Of a DNA stretch of 13,902 bases, positions 1-7,976 are shown piece after piece; positions within the stretch are counted from its first letter, which is position 1, and the number at the start of each line of letters is the position of its first letter. Made by a program: the position numbers and the translations under genes. This DNA is from UM-FILTER-38-24 sp041663205. GTDB lineage: Bacteria; Patescibacteriota; Gracilibacteria; UBA1369; LOWO2-01-FULL-3. The DNA is taken from contig JBAZQZ010000020.1 of assembly GCA_041663205.1 (NCBI GenBank), forward strand, positions 1 to 13,902, written 5' to 3'. The notes below the pieces were generated by a model that searched no databases, had not been told where the DNA came from, and saw nothing but the letters and a program-made list of their open reading frames with translations.

Positions 1-1
1 T

Positions 2-3000
2 ACGGTATTTAAACTTTTGAAGGATAAACGGTTTGGAGAACTTGCTGATCAAATTTTAGAAAAGGTTTTAAAAAGTGACAGACGCAGGATCTCAGAGCCA
101 AAAAAACTGATAATGGCATATTTAGCACTTGTATTCGCCGAAGGTTTGAAGCGTAGTATCAAGGATGACAACAATGATGTCAGCATGGACAAAGTACGAT
201 CCGTGATTGCTTTTCAGGATTCTTTGCTGGATAAAGTCCCCGGTTTCCGTGAGCAACAACGTTTGGCTTTGGCCGGAGAAGTTGGCAAAGAATTGGCAAA
301 AAAACCGCGTAAGGCTAAAAAACTTGCGGCTTCACAAAATGAGGGAGATGAAGACATTGAAGGAATAACTCCTGATGAGGTTGTTTTGTTTAGATACGGC
401 GAATCAGAGACTTTTGTTATGCCTGAGGAGATGAAGGTACAACTAAATTCTTTGGCTTTGATCGGAGATTTAGCAAGAGGATATTGGGGCTTCAAGGGAA
501 GGGCCGAGAATGCGAATTTCGCCCTAAACGGCATTAATTCTTTAGAGAAAAGAATTGTAAAACATTACAAAGAACAAGCGGATGACGATGAAACTCCTTT
601 TGTTCTTACAGCCGGTTTGACGGCTGTCCTGAAAGACAATTTTTTTCTTTCAAGAATTGTAGAATATATAAACAAAGAATTACCTGATTCTGTCCCATAT
701 ATCGCCGAATTAAAAAATCTTGTTGCGGGTAATCAGGTGAGAAATCTTGATGAATTAAAAAGAGTGGGATTTGCGATTGCCTACATACAAAGAAATATTT
801 TTGGAGACTATATGTCCGCTCGCGGAACCATGGCAACTCTTCTTCACAAAGACTTAATGGAAGCAAGAGAACATTTGCCTGCGGAAAAGAAAAGCGAGCT
901 TTATGAAAATGCGCGCGATGATGCCAGCAGATTTATGCGTGAAACTCTTTCTGACGAAAAATACGGCGAAACTTTCAGGAAAAATTTCACCGAGGAATTC
1001 AAAAGAAGATTTAAGAGGGTGCCTACCGAATCTGAAATTATCGGAGCGGCAAAAAGAAATAATATTGCTGTTGAGAAAGTTCAGCATCAATTATTGTATG
1101 ATCTTTACTTGTCCGGTACGGCATTGGGCCGTATAGACAAAACGAAACTTTCCGGCGTGGATAGAAAAATTTATGAAGAATATTATAAATCCGAGGATCC
1201 TAACGGCGATCTTTTCAGGCTTGATGACAGAACGGCGAAGGTTATTACCCCTATAATGAAAGAGGTCGGGATTATTATGTTGAGTTTTGGAGCCGCCGCC
1301 GTCGTAAGCTCGGTGGCTAAAGGTATTATGACCGCCGTCAGGGGTATGAAGTTGTTAAAGGATGTTTCGACCGCGGTCAGGTTTGCAACCGAAGTTCCTA
1401 TGTGGACTTTCCGTTTGGGAGCTGAGGCTTTGGCTTTTCATGATACCAGAGCACTTTTTAGCGGAGAAGATACGGTCCTTAAAACAGCGTTTGTGGATAA
1501 AGAATGGATAAAAGCCGCCAAAATGTTGGCCGGTGAAATGGCTATGTTTGGAGGATTTCATCTGCTTCATCCTGTTTTGAGATTTTTAAAGATGGGAGCG
1601 GAGGGTAGACCTTTAATGTTATTTGTCGCGAAGAATCCTCAGTATGCAAAATCTCTTGACGGAATTTTTGCGATGGCTAAAGGATCGCCTTCCGATGCGA
1701 TAAAAGCTATGCGGGCTTTGATTGAAAATGGTGGAAATTTGGAAAAAGCTGGGTTGGCTAAACTACTTGGAAAAGGCGTTTTGCCGAAAGAAGTTCTTCA
1801 ACGTTTTCAAAAATGCATAGAGAATATAGATCTTATTACTGAAAGGTATAGATGGTTCATAGGTAAAATCCCAAATCCCGCCTTTCAAACAGCCGCCGGT
1901 TTTCTTTTGGCGGACCTTAATTTTGATGCCTTGGCTATCATGTTTGGTGAAGCCATAAATCAGCAAATTGTTCCTCCGGAATATGTTCCTGCTGTTGAGT
2001 CTACCGTGATTGAACATTTCAAAGATTACGGCAAGGCTTATCTCACCGCCGGAGTGTTTAGAGGAGTTGCCGGAGGCGTTGGAAAACTTGTACGAAAACT
2101 TCCTCCTTTATTTGAAAAAGTATTTTCGCCGAAGTTACGCGAAGGCATTGCCAGGGCGTTGAGGGGTTCCGAAGGTAAAGATATCGGGTCGGAGCGTCTT
2201 GTCGAAATGCTTACCGGAAAAAGTGAAAGGATGTTTAATAGGGCGATAGCCGTCATAAGAGCGTCTGAAGGTTTGACTTTGACTGTCCAAGAGGTATTAT
2301 ATGTTACTTCGAAATTGTCAAAGGGAGCACAAAGAGCCAAGTTTTTGGAAGCTTGCTTCAAGAAAATGACAAACGGAGATGCCCAAGTGTTGCTTCATAC
2401 TATAAAAACGATGAACATAGATGCATCAGATGTCCCGGAAGATTTTAAGCCTGCCGAACTCGACAGCTTGCCTCCTGAAATGCGGACACGTGTTGAAGGC
2501 GAAATGGCTGACATCATCGCCAGCACAAGACAGGCCGCCGGCGCGCCTCGACGTCTCCCTACCGTAGCTCAAAGAGCCAGAGGTATAGATAGAGGTTTTG
2601 CGCTTGATCCTTTGAGGGTATTGTCTTACAGAATGTGGCTAGCCGCTAAAATTCTTGGCGGAATTTCATTATTTTCTCCTGAGGTGATTGCACAAACAGG
2701 ACCTCAAATTGTAGATGTAAGAGCAGGTGATTATTCACTAAATGGAAGATTTTCTCCCGGAGCTATTGCACAAAGACCTGTTATGTCTGAAAAAACTAAA
2801 GTTTCTATTTCGGATGCTTATAATAAAAGTCTTACGCCAAAAGATTTTAAAGATTTCGGTGCCTTTGATTTTTCTAAAAATTCACAGGAATCAATTTTCA
2901 ATGGGATGAAAAAAGCCGGAGCAAGCGATGGAGATATCTCAGGACTTAAAGCTAATTACGAGAGTTTTGGTGAATTGAAGGAGTATTATAGAATTGTCGG

Positions 3001-5746
3001 GACTGTTTCCGGAGACGGAACCCTTGCAAACGTATGGGTGCTCGCTGATGTTGTGAAGCTAAATAGGGATAAAAAGATCGAGGATGCTTGGGAATATATA
3101 AAAATTGGTTTTGGTTATGCTAATGACTTCCTTAATGGGATATCGGGGGATAATAGTTATCTCATATGGGCCGCTCTTGGTTCTCTTTTGCTTTGGAGGT
3201 TTAGAGGAGTGCTTAAACCCGTACTTACAGGGATTGGATCTGTTGCAGGAGGAGTTGCCGGTGGCGGTAGAGAAGTTGCAAGGGGTGGGCAGATTTTCTT
3301 TGAGACATATTTTAAACGAGGTGAGAAGCCTACCGAACTTCCTGAACTTAAAGATCTGACTGCGAGCTTTGATGAGGATTTTGAATATTCTATTAGTGAA
3401 ATGAATTTAAACCCCGGAGAAAGTCTAAAATATTTTGGAGTATGGAATAAGTCCGATTTCAAGACTTTTTATGATGGATTAAAACCTATTTTTCAAAGAA
3501 CATATTTTAAACCTCCTGAAAAGGCCTGTGAGTTTTTCAAGCAACTATTGGAGTGGAAATACACACAACTCAGGATAATGGGGCTTAAGAAGGCTGTTTT
3601 GAATAATTCAGAAGATATTGGGTTATGGGACTCGAAGCCTTTTTTTGATACTTTTGGCGGCGTAGACGGGTTTCTCGATTCAAAAACACCTAAGTTTTTT
3701 GATTCTTTTGGGAAGATTCTAGGCAGGCAAGGAGTTAAACGAGAGGCAGATGCGGCGGTTAAGGAAGCTAAGGCTGTGGCCAAGAAGGCTAATGATGTAT
3801 TTAAGAGGGAAAGTAAAGCAAAGGAGAAGGCCGGCAAGGAATTGGAGGCGGCAAGAAACGCAAGAACAAATGCTGAAGAAGCTGTAACTTCCGCTCAACG
3901 TGCTAAAACTGCGGCTGATGCCGAGGTTCAAGCGGCCAGAGATGCTAAAGCTACTTGTGCTAGTACCTTTAATCAGGCTAGAACAGCTAAAAATAGTGCT
4001 GATGCTAGATTTAGAAACGCTGTGGATTCTAAAATTAGAGCTGAATCTGAGTTTACTGTGGCTAAAAAAGCTAAAACTGCCGCTGAAAAAGCTAAAGTTA
4101 AGGCTGAAGCTAGTCGTACTGCTGCTACTTCCTCTAAGGCCAGTATTGACGCTAATTTCGCGGAGGCTCAAACGACCAGAGATAATGCTAACGCTGAGTT
4201 TGAATCGGCCAATACCAGGTTTGCTGTGGCCGAAAGAGTTAAAGCTGATGCTGAGACCGAGTTTAATGAAGCTAGTTCCGCTAAAAAAACTGCAACGGAG
4301 GCTGAGCTTGAAGCGGCTAATGTCAGATTTGAAGCTGCTTTGGATGCTAAAATTAAAGCTGAATCTGAGTTTACTGCTGCTAAAAAAGCTAAAACTGCCG
4401 CTGAAAAAGCTAAAAGAGTGGCTGATGCCAAGTTTACTGCGGCTGAGACGGCTAAAAATGCCGCTGATGCTAAATCCACTGCGGCTGAGACGGCTGGTAC
4501 TGACGCCAACGCGGATGATACTGCGACTGAGGCTAGTTTTGCTAGGGCCAAAAAAGCTAAAGCTTATGCTGATGCCGAGTTTCAAGCGGCCAGCACTGCT
4601 AAACAAAGGGCTGACGCAGCCTTTACTGCGGCGAAAAAAGCTAAAGATGTGGCCGACGCTAAGGTTCCTGTGGCTGAGGCGGCTCAAGATGTGGCCGACG
4701 CTAAGGTTCCTGTGGCTGAGGCGGCTCAAGATGTGGCCGACGCTAAGGTTCCTGTGGCTGAGGCGGCTCAAGCGGCGGCCGATGCTAAGGTTCCTGGAGC
4801 TAAGGCGGCTAAAATGGCAGCCGATGCAGCCTTAGAAAAAGCCAAGACCGATCAAGGCAATGCTAATGATGATCTTGATTCCGCTAGAAATGATCCTGCT
4901 TTTGTTGAAATATTTGGTTCTATAGTCGGTTTCGATGTTAATATTTTAACTGAATTGGGAAATGATTCTTTTAGACTTCGTCAACTTTTATTAGGGACTG
5001 CTCCTACTTCTCCAAGACAATTAAAACGTGTTGTTGATGGAATTATTGATCTTTTACCTCCGAATTTGAAGAGAGCGTCACGATTACCACAAGTCCGTGG
5101 CGCAATTGATCAGTATGTCCGGGATATTGCTGTAAATAGAGTTTGGTGGCAGAAAGGTATTAAGCCGCTGATTTTGATCGCTTTGATTTATTCAATCGGT
5201 AATCTTGGTCGTTCTTTGATTTCTGATTCTGAATCGGAAGAATCTGCTGTAACTGCTCCTGCAGAGACTACCCCTACTCAGACAGAGGTCAATACTGCTC
5301 CTGCTCGGGGACAACAAGTTATCACTTCGAGCGGTGAGACCGTGGAAGTCAGACCCGAGGTTGGTAATGCTGAAGCAGAAAGTACCGCCCGCGCTTTTGA
5401 GGGACCGAAACTTGAAGCTCTTGATCCATCTAAGGCCGGTCAACCGGGAGGAGCCTATGAGGGAAGCGAGATGGAGAAAGAGCCTGAGGAAAAGGCTGAG
5501 GGAAAGACTGAGGAAAAGACTGAGGAAAAGACTGAGGAAAAGACTGAGGAAAAGACTGAGGAAAAGACTGAGGAAAAGACTGAGGAAAAGACTGAGGAAA
5601 AGACTGAGGAAAAGACTGAGGAAAAGAAGCCGGAAGCCGCCCCTATTGTTCCCACTCCGAGCAATAAAAAGAAGGTTAAGGCTCCAAGTGAAGCGCCTGC
5701 GCCGAAAAGACCTAATACAGAAAGTTGGTTTAGAGGAAGAAAGTGA
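2..5746 (+). CDS. Giant multi-region membrane-anchored coiled-coil protein, 5' end not in window
   Basis: The family is not recognised. The frame is open to the left edge; the first possible start is TTG at 17 with no Shine-Dalgarno, so the true start probably lies upstream. Numbering from that TTG, about 1-405 is soluble, helical and charged. A hydrophobic segment lies at ~417-437, and further amphipathic/hydrophobic stretches follow, including a signal-like segment at ~873-890. A clear transmembrane helix at ~1048-1062 is followed by a Gly-rich stretch. An Ala/Lys/Glu coiled coil with 14-residue periodicity spans ~1242-1620. Another transmembrane helix is at ~1717-1733, then a Pro/Thr/Glu-rich tail with ten TEEK repeats (1831-1870), ending in a basic C-terminus. 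The layout suggests an envelope-anchored structural or surface protein with a long rod; this is inference. Stop TGA. The next gene is 77 bp downstream with its own promoter. Confidence 0.85.
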   Translation, partial: TVFKLLKDKRFGELADQILEKVLKSDRRRISEPKKLIMAYLALVFAEGLKRSIKDDNNDVSMDKVRSVIAFQDSLLDKVPGFREQQRLALAGEVGKELAKKPRKAKKLAASQNEGDEDIEGITPDEVVLFRYGESETFVMPEEMKVQLNSLALIGDLARGYWGFKGRAENANFALNGINSLEKRIVKHYKEQADDDETPFVLTAGLTAVLKDNFFLSRIVEYINKELPDSVPYIAELKNLVAGNQVRNLDELKRVGFAIAYIQRNIFGDYMSARGTMATLLHKDLMEAREHLPAEKKSELYENARDDASRFMRETLSDEKYGETFRKNFTEEFKRRFKRVPTESEIIGAAKRNNIAVEKVQHQLLYDLYLSGTALGRIDKTKLSGVDRKIYEEYYKSEDPNGDLFRLDDRTAKVITPIMKEVGIIMLSFGAAAVVSSVAKGIMTAVRGMKLLKDVSTAVRFATEVPMWTFRLGAEALAFHDTRALFSGEDTVLKTAFVDKEWIKAAKMLAGEMAMFGGFHLLHPVLRFLKMGAEGRPLMLFVAKNPQYAKSLDGIFAMAKGSPSDAIKAMRALIENGGNLEKAGLAKLLGKGVLPKEVLQRFQKCIENIDLITERYRWFIGKIPNPAFQTAAGFLLADLNFDALAIMFGEAINQQIVPPEYVPAVESTVIEHFKDYGKAYLTAGVFRGVAGGVGKLVRKLPPLFEKVFSPKLREGIARALRGSEGKDIGSERLVEMLTGKSERMFNRAIAVIRASEGLTLTVQEVLYVTSKLSKGAQRAKFLEACFKKMTNGDAQVLLHTIKTMNIDASDVPEDFKPAELDSLPPEMRTRVEGEMADIIASTRQAAGAPRRLPTVAQRARGIDRGFALDPLRVLSYRMWLAAKILGGISLFSPEVIAQTGPQIVDVRAGDYSLNGRFSPGAIAQRPVMSEKTKVSISDAYNKSLTPKDFKDFGAFDFSKNSQESIFNGMKKAGASDGDISGLKANYESFGELKEYYRIVGTVSGDGTLANVWVLADVVKLNRDKKIEDAWEYIKIGFGYANDFLNGISGDNSYLIWAALGSLLLWRFRGVLKPVLTGIGSVAGGVAGGGREVARGGQIFFETYFKRGEKPTELPELKDLTASFDEDFEYSISEMNLNPGESLKYFGVWNKSDFKTFYDGLKPIFQRTYFKPPEKACEFFKQLLEWKYTQLRIMGLKKAVLNNSEDIGLWDSKPFFDTFGGVDGFLDSKTPKFFDSFGKILGRQGVKREADAAVKEAKAVAKKANDVFKRESKAKEKAGKELEAARNARTNAEEAVTSAQRAKTAADAEVQAARDAKATCASTFNQARTAKNSADARFRNAVDSKIRAESEFTVAKKAKTAAEKAKVKAEASRTAATSSKASIDANFAEAQTTRDNANAEFESANTRFAVAERVKADAETEFNEASSAKKTATEAELEAANVRFEAALDAKIKAESEFTAAKKAKTAAEKAKRVADAKFTAAETAKNAADAKSTAAETAGTDANADDTATEASFARAKKAKAYADAEFQAASTAKQRADAAFTAAKKAKDVADAKVPVAEAAQDVADAKVPVAEAAQDVADAKVPVAEAAQAAADAKVPGAKAAKMAADAALEKAKTDQGNANDDLDSARNDPAFVEIFGSIVGFDVNILTELGNDSFRLRQLLLGTAPTSPRQLKRVVDGIIDLLPPNLKRASRLPQVRGAIDQYVRDIAVNRVWWQKGIKPLILIALIYSIGNLGRSLISDSESEESAVTAPAETTPTQTEVNTAPARGQQVITSSGETVEVRPEVGNAEAESTARAFEGPKLEALDPSKAGQPGGAYEGSEMEKEPEEKAEGKTEEKTEEKTEEKTEEKTEEKTEEKTEEKTEEKTEEKTEEKKPEAAPIVPTPSNKKKVKAPSEAPAPKRPNTESWFRGRK
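3740..4880 (+). repeat. Degenerate 42-bp (14-residue) repeats encoding an Ala-rich coiled coil
   Basis: The coding sequence is built of diverged units of 14 residues with a pattern like ADAxFxAAxxAKxx, rich in Ala, Lys, Glu and Asp and almost free of Pro, Gly and aromatics other than Phe. Fourteen residues are two heptads, as expected of a long alpha-helical rod. The biased codon use (gct, gcg, aaa, gat) opens long shadow frames on both strands. A ~74-bp block at 4023-4096 recurs at 4341-4414 with about 70 identities, showing longer-range internal duplication as well. Confidence 0.85.
4646..4813 (+). repeat. 42-bp tandem repeat: three exact copies plus one degenerate
   Basis: Units start at 4646, 4688 and 4730 and are identical, each encoding DVADAKVPVAEAAQ. 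A fourth unit from 4772 is partly diverged (AAADAKVPGAKAAK). The repeat is in frame with the giant gene, so copy-number change would lengthen or shorten the coiled coil by 14 residues. The lack of divergence among the three copies implies recent expansion. Confidence 0.95.
5507..5626 (+). repeat. Ten exact copies of a 12-bp repeat (TEEK)
   Basis: The unit actgaggaaaag is repeated ten times without a mismatch, encoding (TEEK)x10 just after the C-terminal transmembrane helix region. It is flanked by related diverged units (EEKAEGK before, KPEAA after). A perfect in-frame array like this is prone to slippage; a change in copy number adds or removes four residues and keeps the frame. Confidence 0.97.
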
Positions 5747-5787
5747 GGATTGTTTCTCTCCCTTACTCATGCCTAAGTGCTCCAAAC

Positions 5788-5817
5788 TTGACTATTTTCT
5801 TAATTGTGTGATAGCAT
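5788..5817 (+). promoter_or_regulatory. Promoter of the small membrane protein gene (leaderless layout)
   Basis: TTGACT at 5788-5793 and TAGCAT at 5812-5817 are separated by 18 bp, with a TG-A just before the -10 box. The ATG at 5824 is only 6 nt after the -10 box, so transcription should begin at or next to the start codon. The same arrangement occurs before the next gene. Confidence 0.65.
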
Positions 5818-5823
5818 CTTGTC

Positions 5824-6384
5824 ATGAGTGAAGTGAATCCAATATCAAACGGGGAGGAAGTTCATGGGTTGTCGGAGCGTGGCGACACATCTGTTGATGT
5901 GGCGAGAGCTGATGGTGATTTTGTTGTAAGGATTAGTCGAAAGACTGTTATGAGAGTTTTGTTTGTTTTGGGTTTGTTGGGAGCGGCCGGTGGTGGATAT
6001 TTGGTCGGAGAACATGTTTCGAGTAAGAGAACTACGGCTTGTTATGAGAAAATTACGATTTGCTATAAAGATTTAGGAAATGCTTTGGAGAGTGAGAATA
6101 AGTTGAGAAAGGCAAAGGCGGTATCTGCAGTGCCTACGCCTACCGGAGACACCGGTGCTGAGGCTAGAAGGGCTCAACATGCTCCGAGTTCAGACCCTAG
6201 AAAAGGTCCTAATATTCCTCCGCTTAATCCTAATGCGGCAACTCCTGGTGCCGCTCCTGGCATTGAAACTCCCGTAGCTGCTCCTGCTACTCCTGCTGCC
6301 CCTAGGGCTGAGGGGAAAAGAAAACCTGCTAGTGAGTGGGATGACTCTGCCGATAGAGCTGCAATAAGGCGTCTTCTTAGATAA
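5824..6384 (+). CDS. Small single-pass membrane protein with Pro/Ala-rich tail
   Basis: Unrecognised 186-residue protein. About 40 residues with an acidic start precede a short basic stretch (RISRKTVMR), then one transmembrane helix at ~42-61 containing GxxGAAGGGY. The positive charges before the helix predict a cytoplasmic N-terminus and an outside C-terminus. The C-terminal part has two cysteines at ~70-80 in a short helical region, a Pro/Ala-rich low-complexity linker (~105-165) and a charged end. A tail of this type often spans the cell wall, which is inference. ATG 5824 is chosen because the -10 box ends 6 nt upstream; there is no Shine-Dalgarno. The gene sits 77 bp after the giant membrane protein gene and could encode a partner of it. 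Confidence 0.85.
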   Translation: MSEVNPISNGEEVHGLSERGDTSVDVARADGDFVVRISRKTVMRVLFVLGLLGAAGGGYLVGEHVSSKRTTACYEKITICYKDLGNALESENKLRKAKAVSAVPTPTGDTGAEARRAQHAPSSDPRKGPNIPPLNPNAATPGAAPGIETPVAAPATPAAPRAEGKRKPASEWDDSADRAAIRRLLR

Positions 6385-6410
6385 AGACTAGGCCCTACGT
6401 CTCATCCAGT

Positions 6411-6440
6411 TTGACTATCCCCTCCGTCTTGTAGTAGCAT
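6411..6440 (+). promoter_or_regulatory. Promoter of the 319-residue protein gene (leaderless layout)
   Basis: TTGACT at 6411-6416 and TAGCAT at 6435-6440 are separated by 18 bp, with ATG at 6447, 6 nt past the -10 box. Both hexamers, the spacer length and the distance to ATG match the promoter at 5788-5817, although the spacers differ in sequence. Transcription is predicted to start at or beside the ATG. Confidence 0.65.
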
Positions 6441-6446
6441 GCAGAC

Positions 6447-7406
6447 ATGTTCGGACTGGATACATTACAAAAATTGGCGGGAGGCGCGGTGAAGATCGGG
6501 CCGTCGTTGTTGAAGGCGGGAGTTGAGGCTTTCAAGGCGGAGGGCGGGACGTGGGAAAAAATTAAAATATTTTTTGGCACGTTTATGAAGGAGATGGGTG
6601 ATGTTGAGAAGGATAAAGAAAAAATAACCGAGGAGGCGGAAGAAAAAGCGAGTCAGGCTGTCGGTCAGACTATGGATTCTGCGGAGAAGGAAATAGAACT
6701 CGATAAATCCGGGATTGAAGAAGAGGATGCGGAGAGTTTTCAGGAAGCTTTTGCTTTGACTGTTTCCGCTAAAAGATCGATGAGTCCCGAGCAGCAAATT
6801 TATGCGGAGAACGGGTTTAATAAATTAAAAAAAGCGGTGGAGGGAGACTCGGAGGAAATTCTTGATTTGAACGAATTTAAGGCTGTCGCGGCGACCGCGC
6901 TTTCCACATTGAAGGCGTTGAAGGCGAAATATCCTGACAAGGATCAGCTTAAAGCCGCGCTTGATCATATCGCGGAGGCGTCTGAAAATTCGAATTTTCC
7001 CGTGGCAAAACTTTTGCAGACGTCCGTTTTGAAAGTCCTGAAGCCTGAAATCAGTTCTGTCAGCCTTGTAAATCCTTTGGATCCCGCTTTTGATTTGCGC
7101 GCAAAGTTTGGAATAGATATTTCCGCTTTGTCCGGTTTCGGCGATGCGCTCGCCCTTTTAAAAGAGGAGGAATTGAGCGCCGAAAATAAAGAGAAAGTCG
7201 TTGCGGCTTACAGCAAATATATTATCCCTAATACGACTGAAAGCGACGTGGTCAAAGTCGTTGAATTTGTACATAAAATGGTGATTGAAAAGCCCGAGAA
7301 TTTGAGCACCGAGCAGTTGGCGGAGATTGTTTCGCTCGTCGACGCGAAAGATCTTGAGAGAATAATCGCAATCTTTACCGGCAAAACCGAAAAGACAACC
7401 TCTTAA
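6447..7406 (+). CDS. Unrecognised soluble, acidic, mostly helical protein
   Basis: 319 residues, no signal peptide and no convincing transmembrane helix. The N-terminal ~45 residues are amphipathic (a Gly/Ala/Lys helix, then WEKIKIFFGTFMKEMG) and could lie on a membrane. A highly charged Glu/Lys segment at ~50-95 looks like a coiled coil. The remainder is a set of predicted helices with few aromatic residues. No catalytic motif was seen. ATG 6447 is set by the promoter 6 nt upstream. Its GC-rich third positions differ somewhat from the tRNA-linked genes to the right. The next small gene starts 20 nt after its TAA with no clear promoter of its own, so the two are probably co-transcribed. Function unknown. 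Confidence 0.85.
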   Translation: MFGLDTLQKLAGGAVKIGPSLLKAGVEAFKAEGGTWEKIKIFFGTFMKEMGDVEKDKEKITEEAEEKASQAVGQTMDSAEKEIELDKSGIEEEDAESFQEAFALTVSAKRSMSPEQQIYAENGFNKLKKAVEGDSEEILDLNEFKAVAATALSTLKALKAKYPDKDQLKAALDHIAEASENSNFPVAKLLQTSVLKVLKPEISSVSLVNPLDPAFDLRAKFGIDISALSGFGDALALLKEEELSAENKEKVVAAYSKYIIPNTTESDVVKVVEFVHKMVIEKPENLSTEQLAEIVSLVDAKDLERIIAIFTGKTEKTTS

Positions 7407-7426
7407 AAATATCATTCCCCTTCCCT

Positions 7427-7681
7427 ATGGCAATCGCAGATAAAAAAAATAAAATTCTTGAGCTACTGAAAACCTCCACAGTCGACCAACACACAAAAAA
7501 TATGGTCGAAACTCTTTTGCCCGTGATGAAAGAAGCTCAAGTAGACGAGCTTTTTGACACATTCATGGAAGAAAAATCAGCACTCGAAAAAAACGCCGAA
7601 AAGAAAAAAAGAGTCGAGCTGAAATACAAAATAATGGTTGAAAAATTGGCGCAAATAGAGATTAATAAATTCAAGAAATAA
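7427..7681 (+). CDS. Small helical protein of unknown function
   Basis: 84 residues, no Cys, rich in Lys and Glu, predicted all-helical. A possible short helical bundle (~8-50) is followed by a basic coiled-coil-like segment (~50-84) ending FKK. No signal peptide, membrane segment or known motif. The ATG follows the upstream stop by 20 nt; the preceding bases are pyrimidine-rich with no Shine-Dalgarno. Spacing suggests an operon with the 319-residue gene. A strong promoter for a different transcript begins 8 bp after its TAA, so the operon ends here although no terminator is visible. It may be a small binding partner of the preceding gene product; that is a guess from position only. Confidence 0.75.
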   Translation: MAIADKKNKILELLKTSTVDQHTKNMVETLLPVMKEAQVDELFDTFMEEKSALEKNAEKKKRVELKYKIMVEKLAQIEINKFKK

Positions 7682-7688
7682 AAATCTA

Positions 7689-7716
7689 TTGCATTCTTTT
7701 GGAAGGCACGTATAAT
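7689..7716 (+). promoter_or_regulatory. Strong promoter of a candidate small RNA
   Basis: TTGCAT at 7689-7694 and consensus TATAAT at 7711-7716 are separated by 16 bp. Transcription would begin at about 7723. No start codon with a usable frame follows, and an intrinsic terminator lies about 80-110 bp downstream. Confidence 0.7.
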
Positions 7717-7722
7717 TTATTT

Positions 7723-7835
7723 GTTGAGTCGCTTCGGCGATTCATTTGATAGGTTAGGATATTAAGGCTTTTCTAGGGCGTTGGTACTCCTAAGTCTGTT
7801 AAGAAACTCTTCCCCAAGTGGGAAGAGTTTTTCTT
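7723..7835 (+). ncRNA. Candidate stand-alone small RNA (~110 nt)
   Basis: A promoter (7689-7716) and a strong intrinsic terminator (7804-7835) define a ~110-nt transcript with no convincing ORF; the longest frame from a TTG is 13 codons. The 5' end folds into an 8-bp stem with a UUCG loop (7725-7744, one G-U pair). In the centre TTAGGA (~7754-7759) can pair with TCCTAA (~7789-7794), and TAGG near 7777 could compete for the same partner, so two alternative folds are possible. It does not resemble 5S, SRP RNA, tmRNA or RNase P RNA by eye. It could be a regulatory RNA, a 6S-like RNA, or an attenuated leader, though only the tRNA follows within 80 bp. Confidence 0.5.
7804..7835 (+). terminator. 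Rho-independent terminator
   Basis: AAACTCTTCCC at 7804-7814 is perfectly complementary to GGGAAGAGTTT at 7820-7830, giving an 11-bp stem with a CAAGT loop, followed by a T-rich tract. It ends the candidate small RNA and insulates it from the tRNA gene. Confidence 0.92.
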
Positions 7836-7851
7836 TATGGACAGTTTTTTC

Positions 7852-7880
7852 TTGTATTTTTCGCCGCTACTCATTAAGAT
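7852..7880 (+). promoter_or_regulatory. Weak candidate promoter for tRNA-His
   Basis: TTGTAT at 7852-7857 and TAAGAT at 7875-7880 have a 17-bp spacer. A start near 7887 would give a ~13-nt leader before the tRNA. Both boxes are poor, but the upstream terminator means the tRNA needs a promoter of its own in this gap. Confidence 0.35.
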
Positions 7881-7899
7881 TGTTGCGATAAACGCCCGT

Positions 7900-7976
7900 G
7901 GTGAGTTTAGCTCAGCTGGTAGAGCAATGGGTTGTGGTCCCATTGGTCAAGGGTTCGAGCCCCTTAACTCACCCCA
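7900..7976 (+). tRNA. tRNA-His (anticodon GTG)
   Basis: Full cloverleaf. The acceptor stem GTGAGTT (7901-7907) pairs with AACTCAC (7966-7972). The D arm is GCTC/GAGC, and the anticodon stem ATGGG (7927-7931)/CCCAT (7939-7943) encloses a loop with GTG at 7934-7936. The T arm is AAGGG/CCCTT with loop TTCGAGC. The extra G-1 at 7900 pairs with C73 at 7973, the identity element of tRNA-His, and CCA is encoded at 7974-7976. Its 3' end is repeated three times downstream, marking it as an integration target. Confidence 0.97.

Noticed and set aside
4646..4813. CRISPR-like array
   Set aside because: The repeats are directly adjacent with no unique spacers and are in frame with the protein.
3719..4835. 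Long alternative frames on both strands across the coiled-coil region (350 and 311 codons)
   Set aside because: They arise from the biased, repetitive codons of the Ala-rich rod; the products are low-complexity and lack initiation signals.
5192..5831. Frames of 165 and 197 codons over the TEEK repeat
   Set aside because: They are shadows of the 12-bp repeat and give implausible Arg/Lys or Ser/Leu/Phe-rich products.
6385..6402. Terminator after the small membrane protein gene
   Set aside because: A seven-pair stem with a bulge but no T-run follows; too weak to call.
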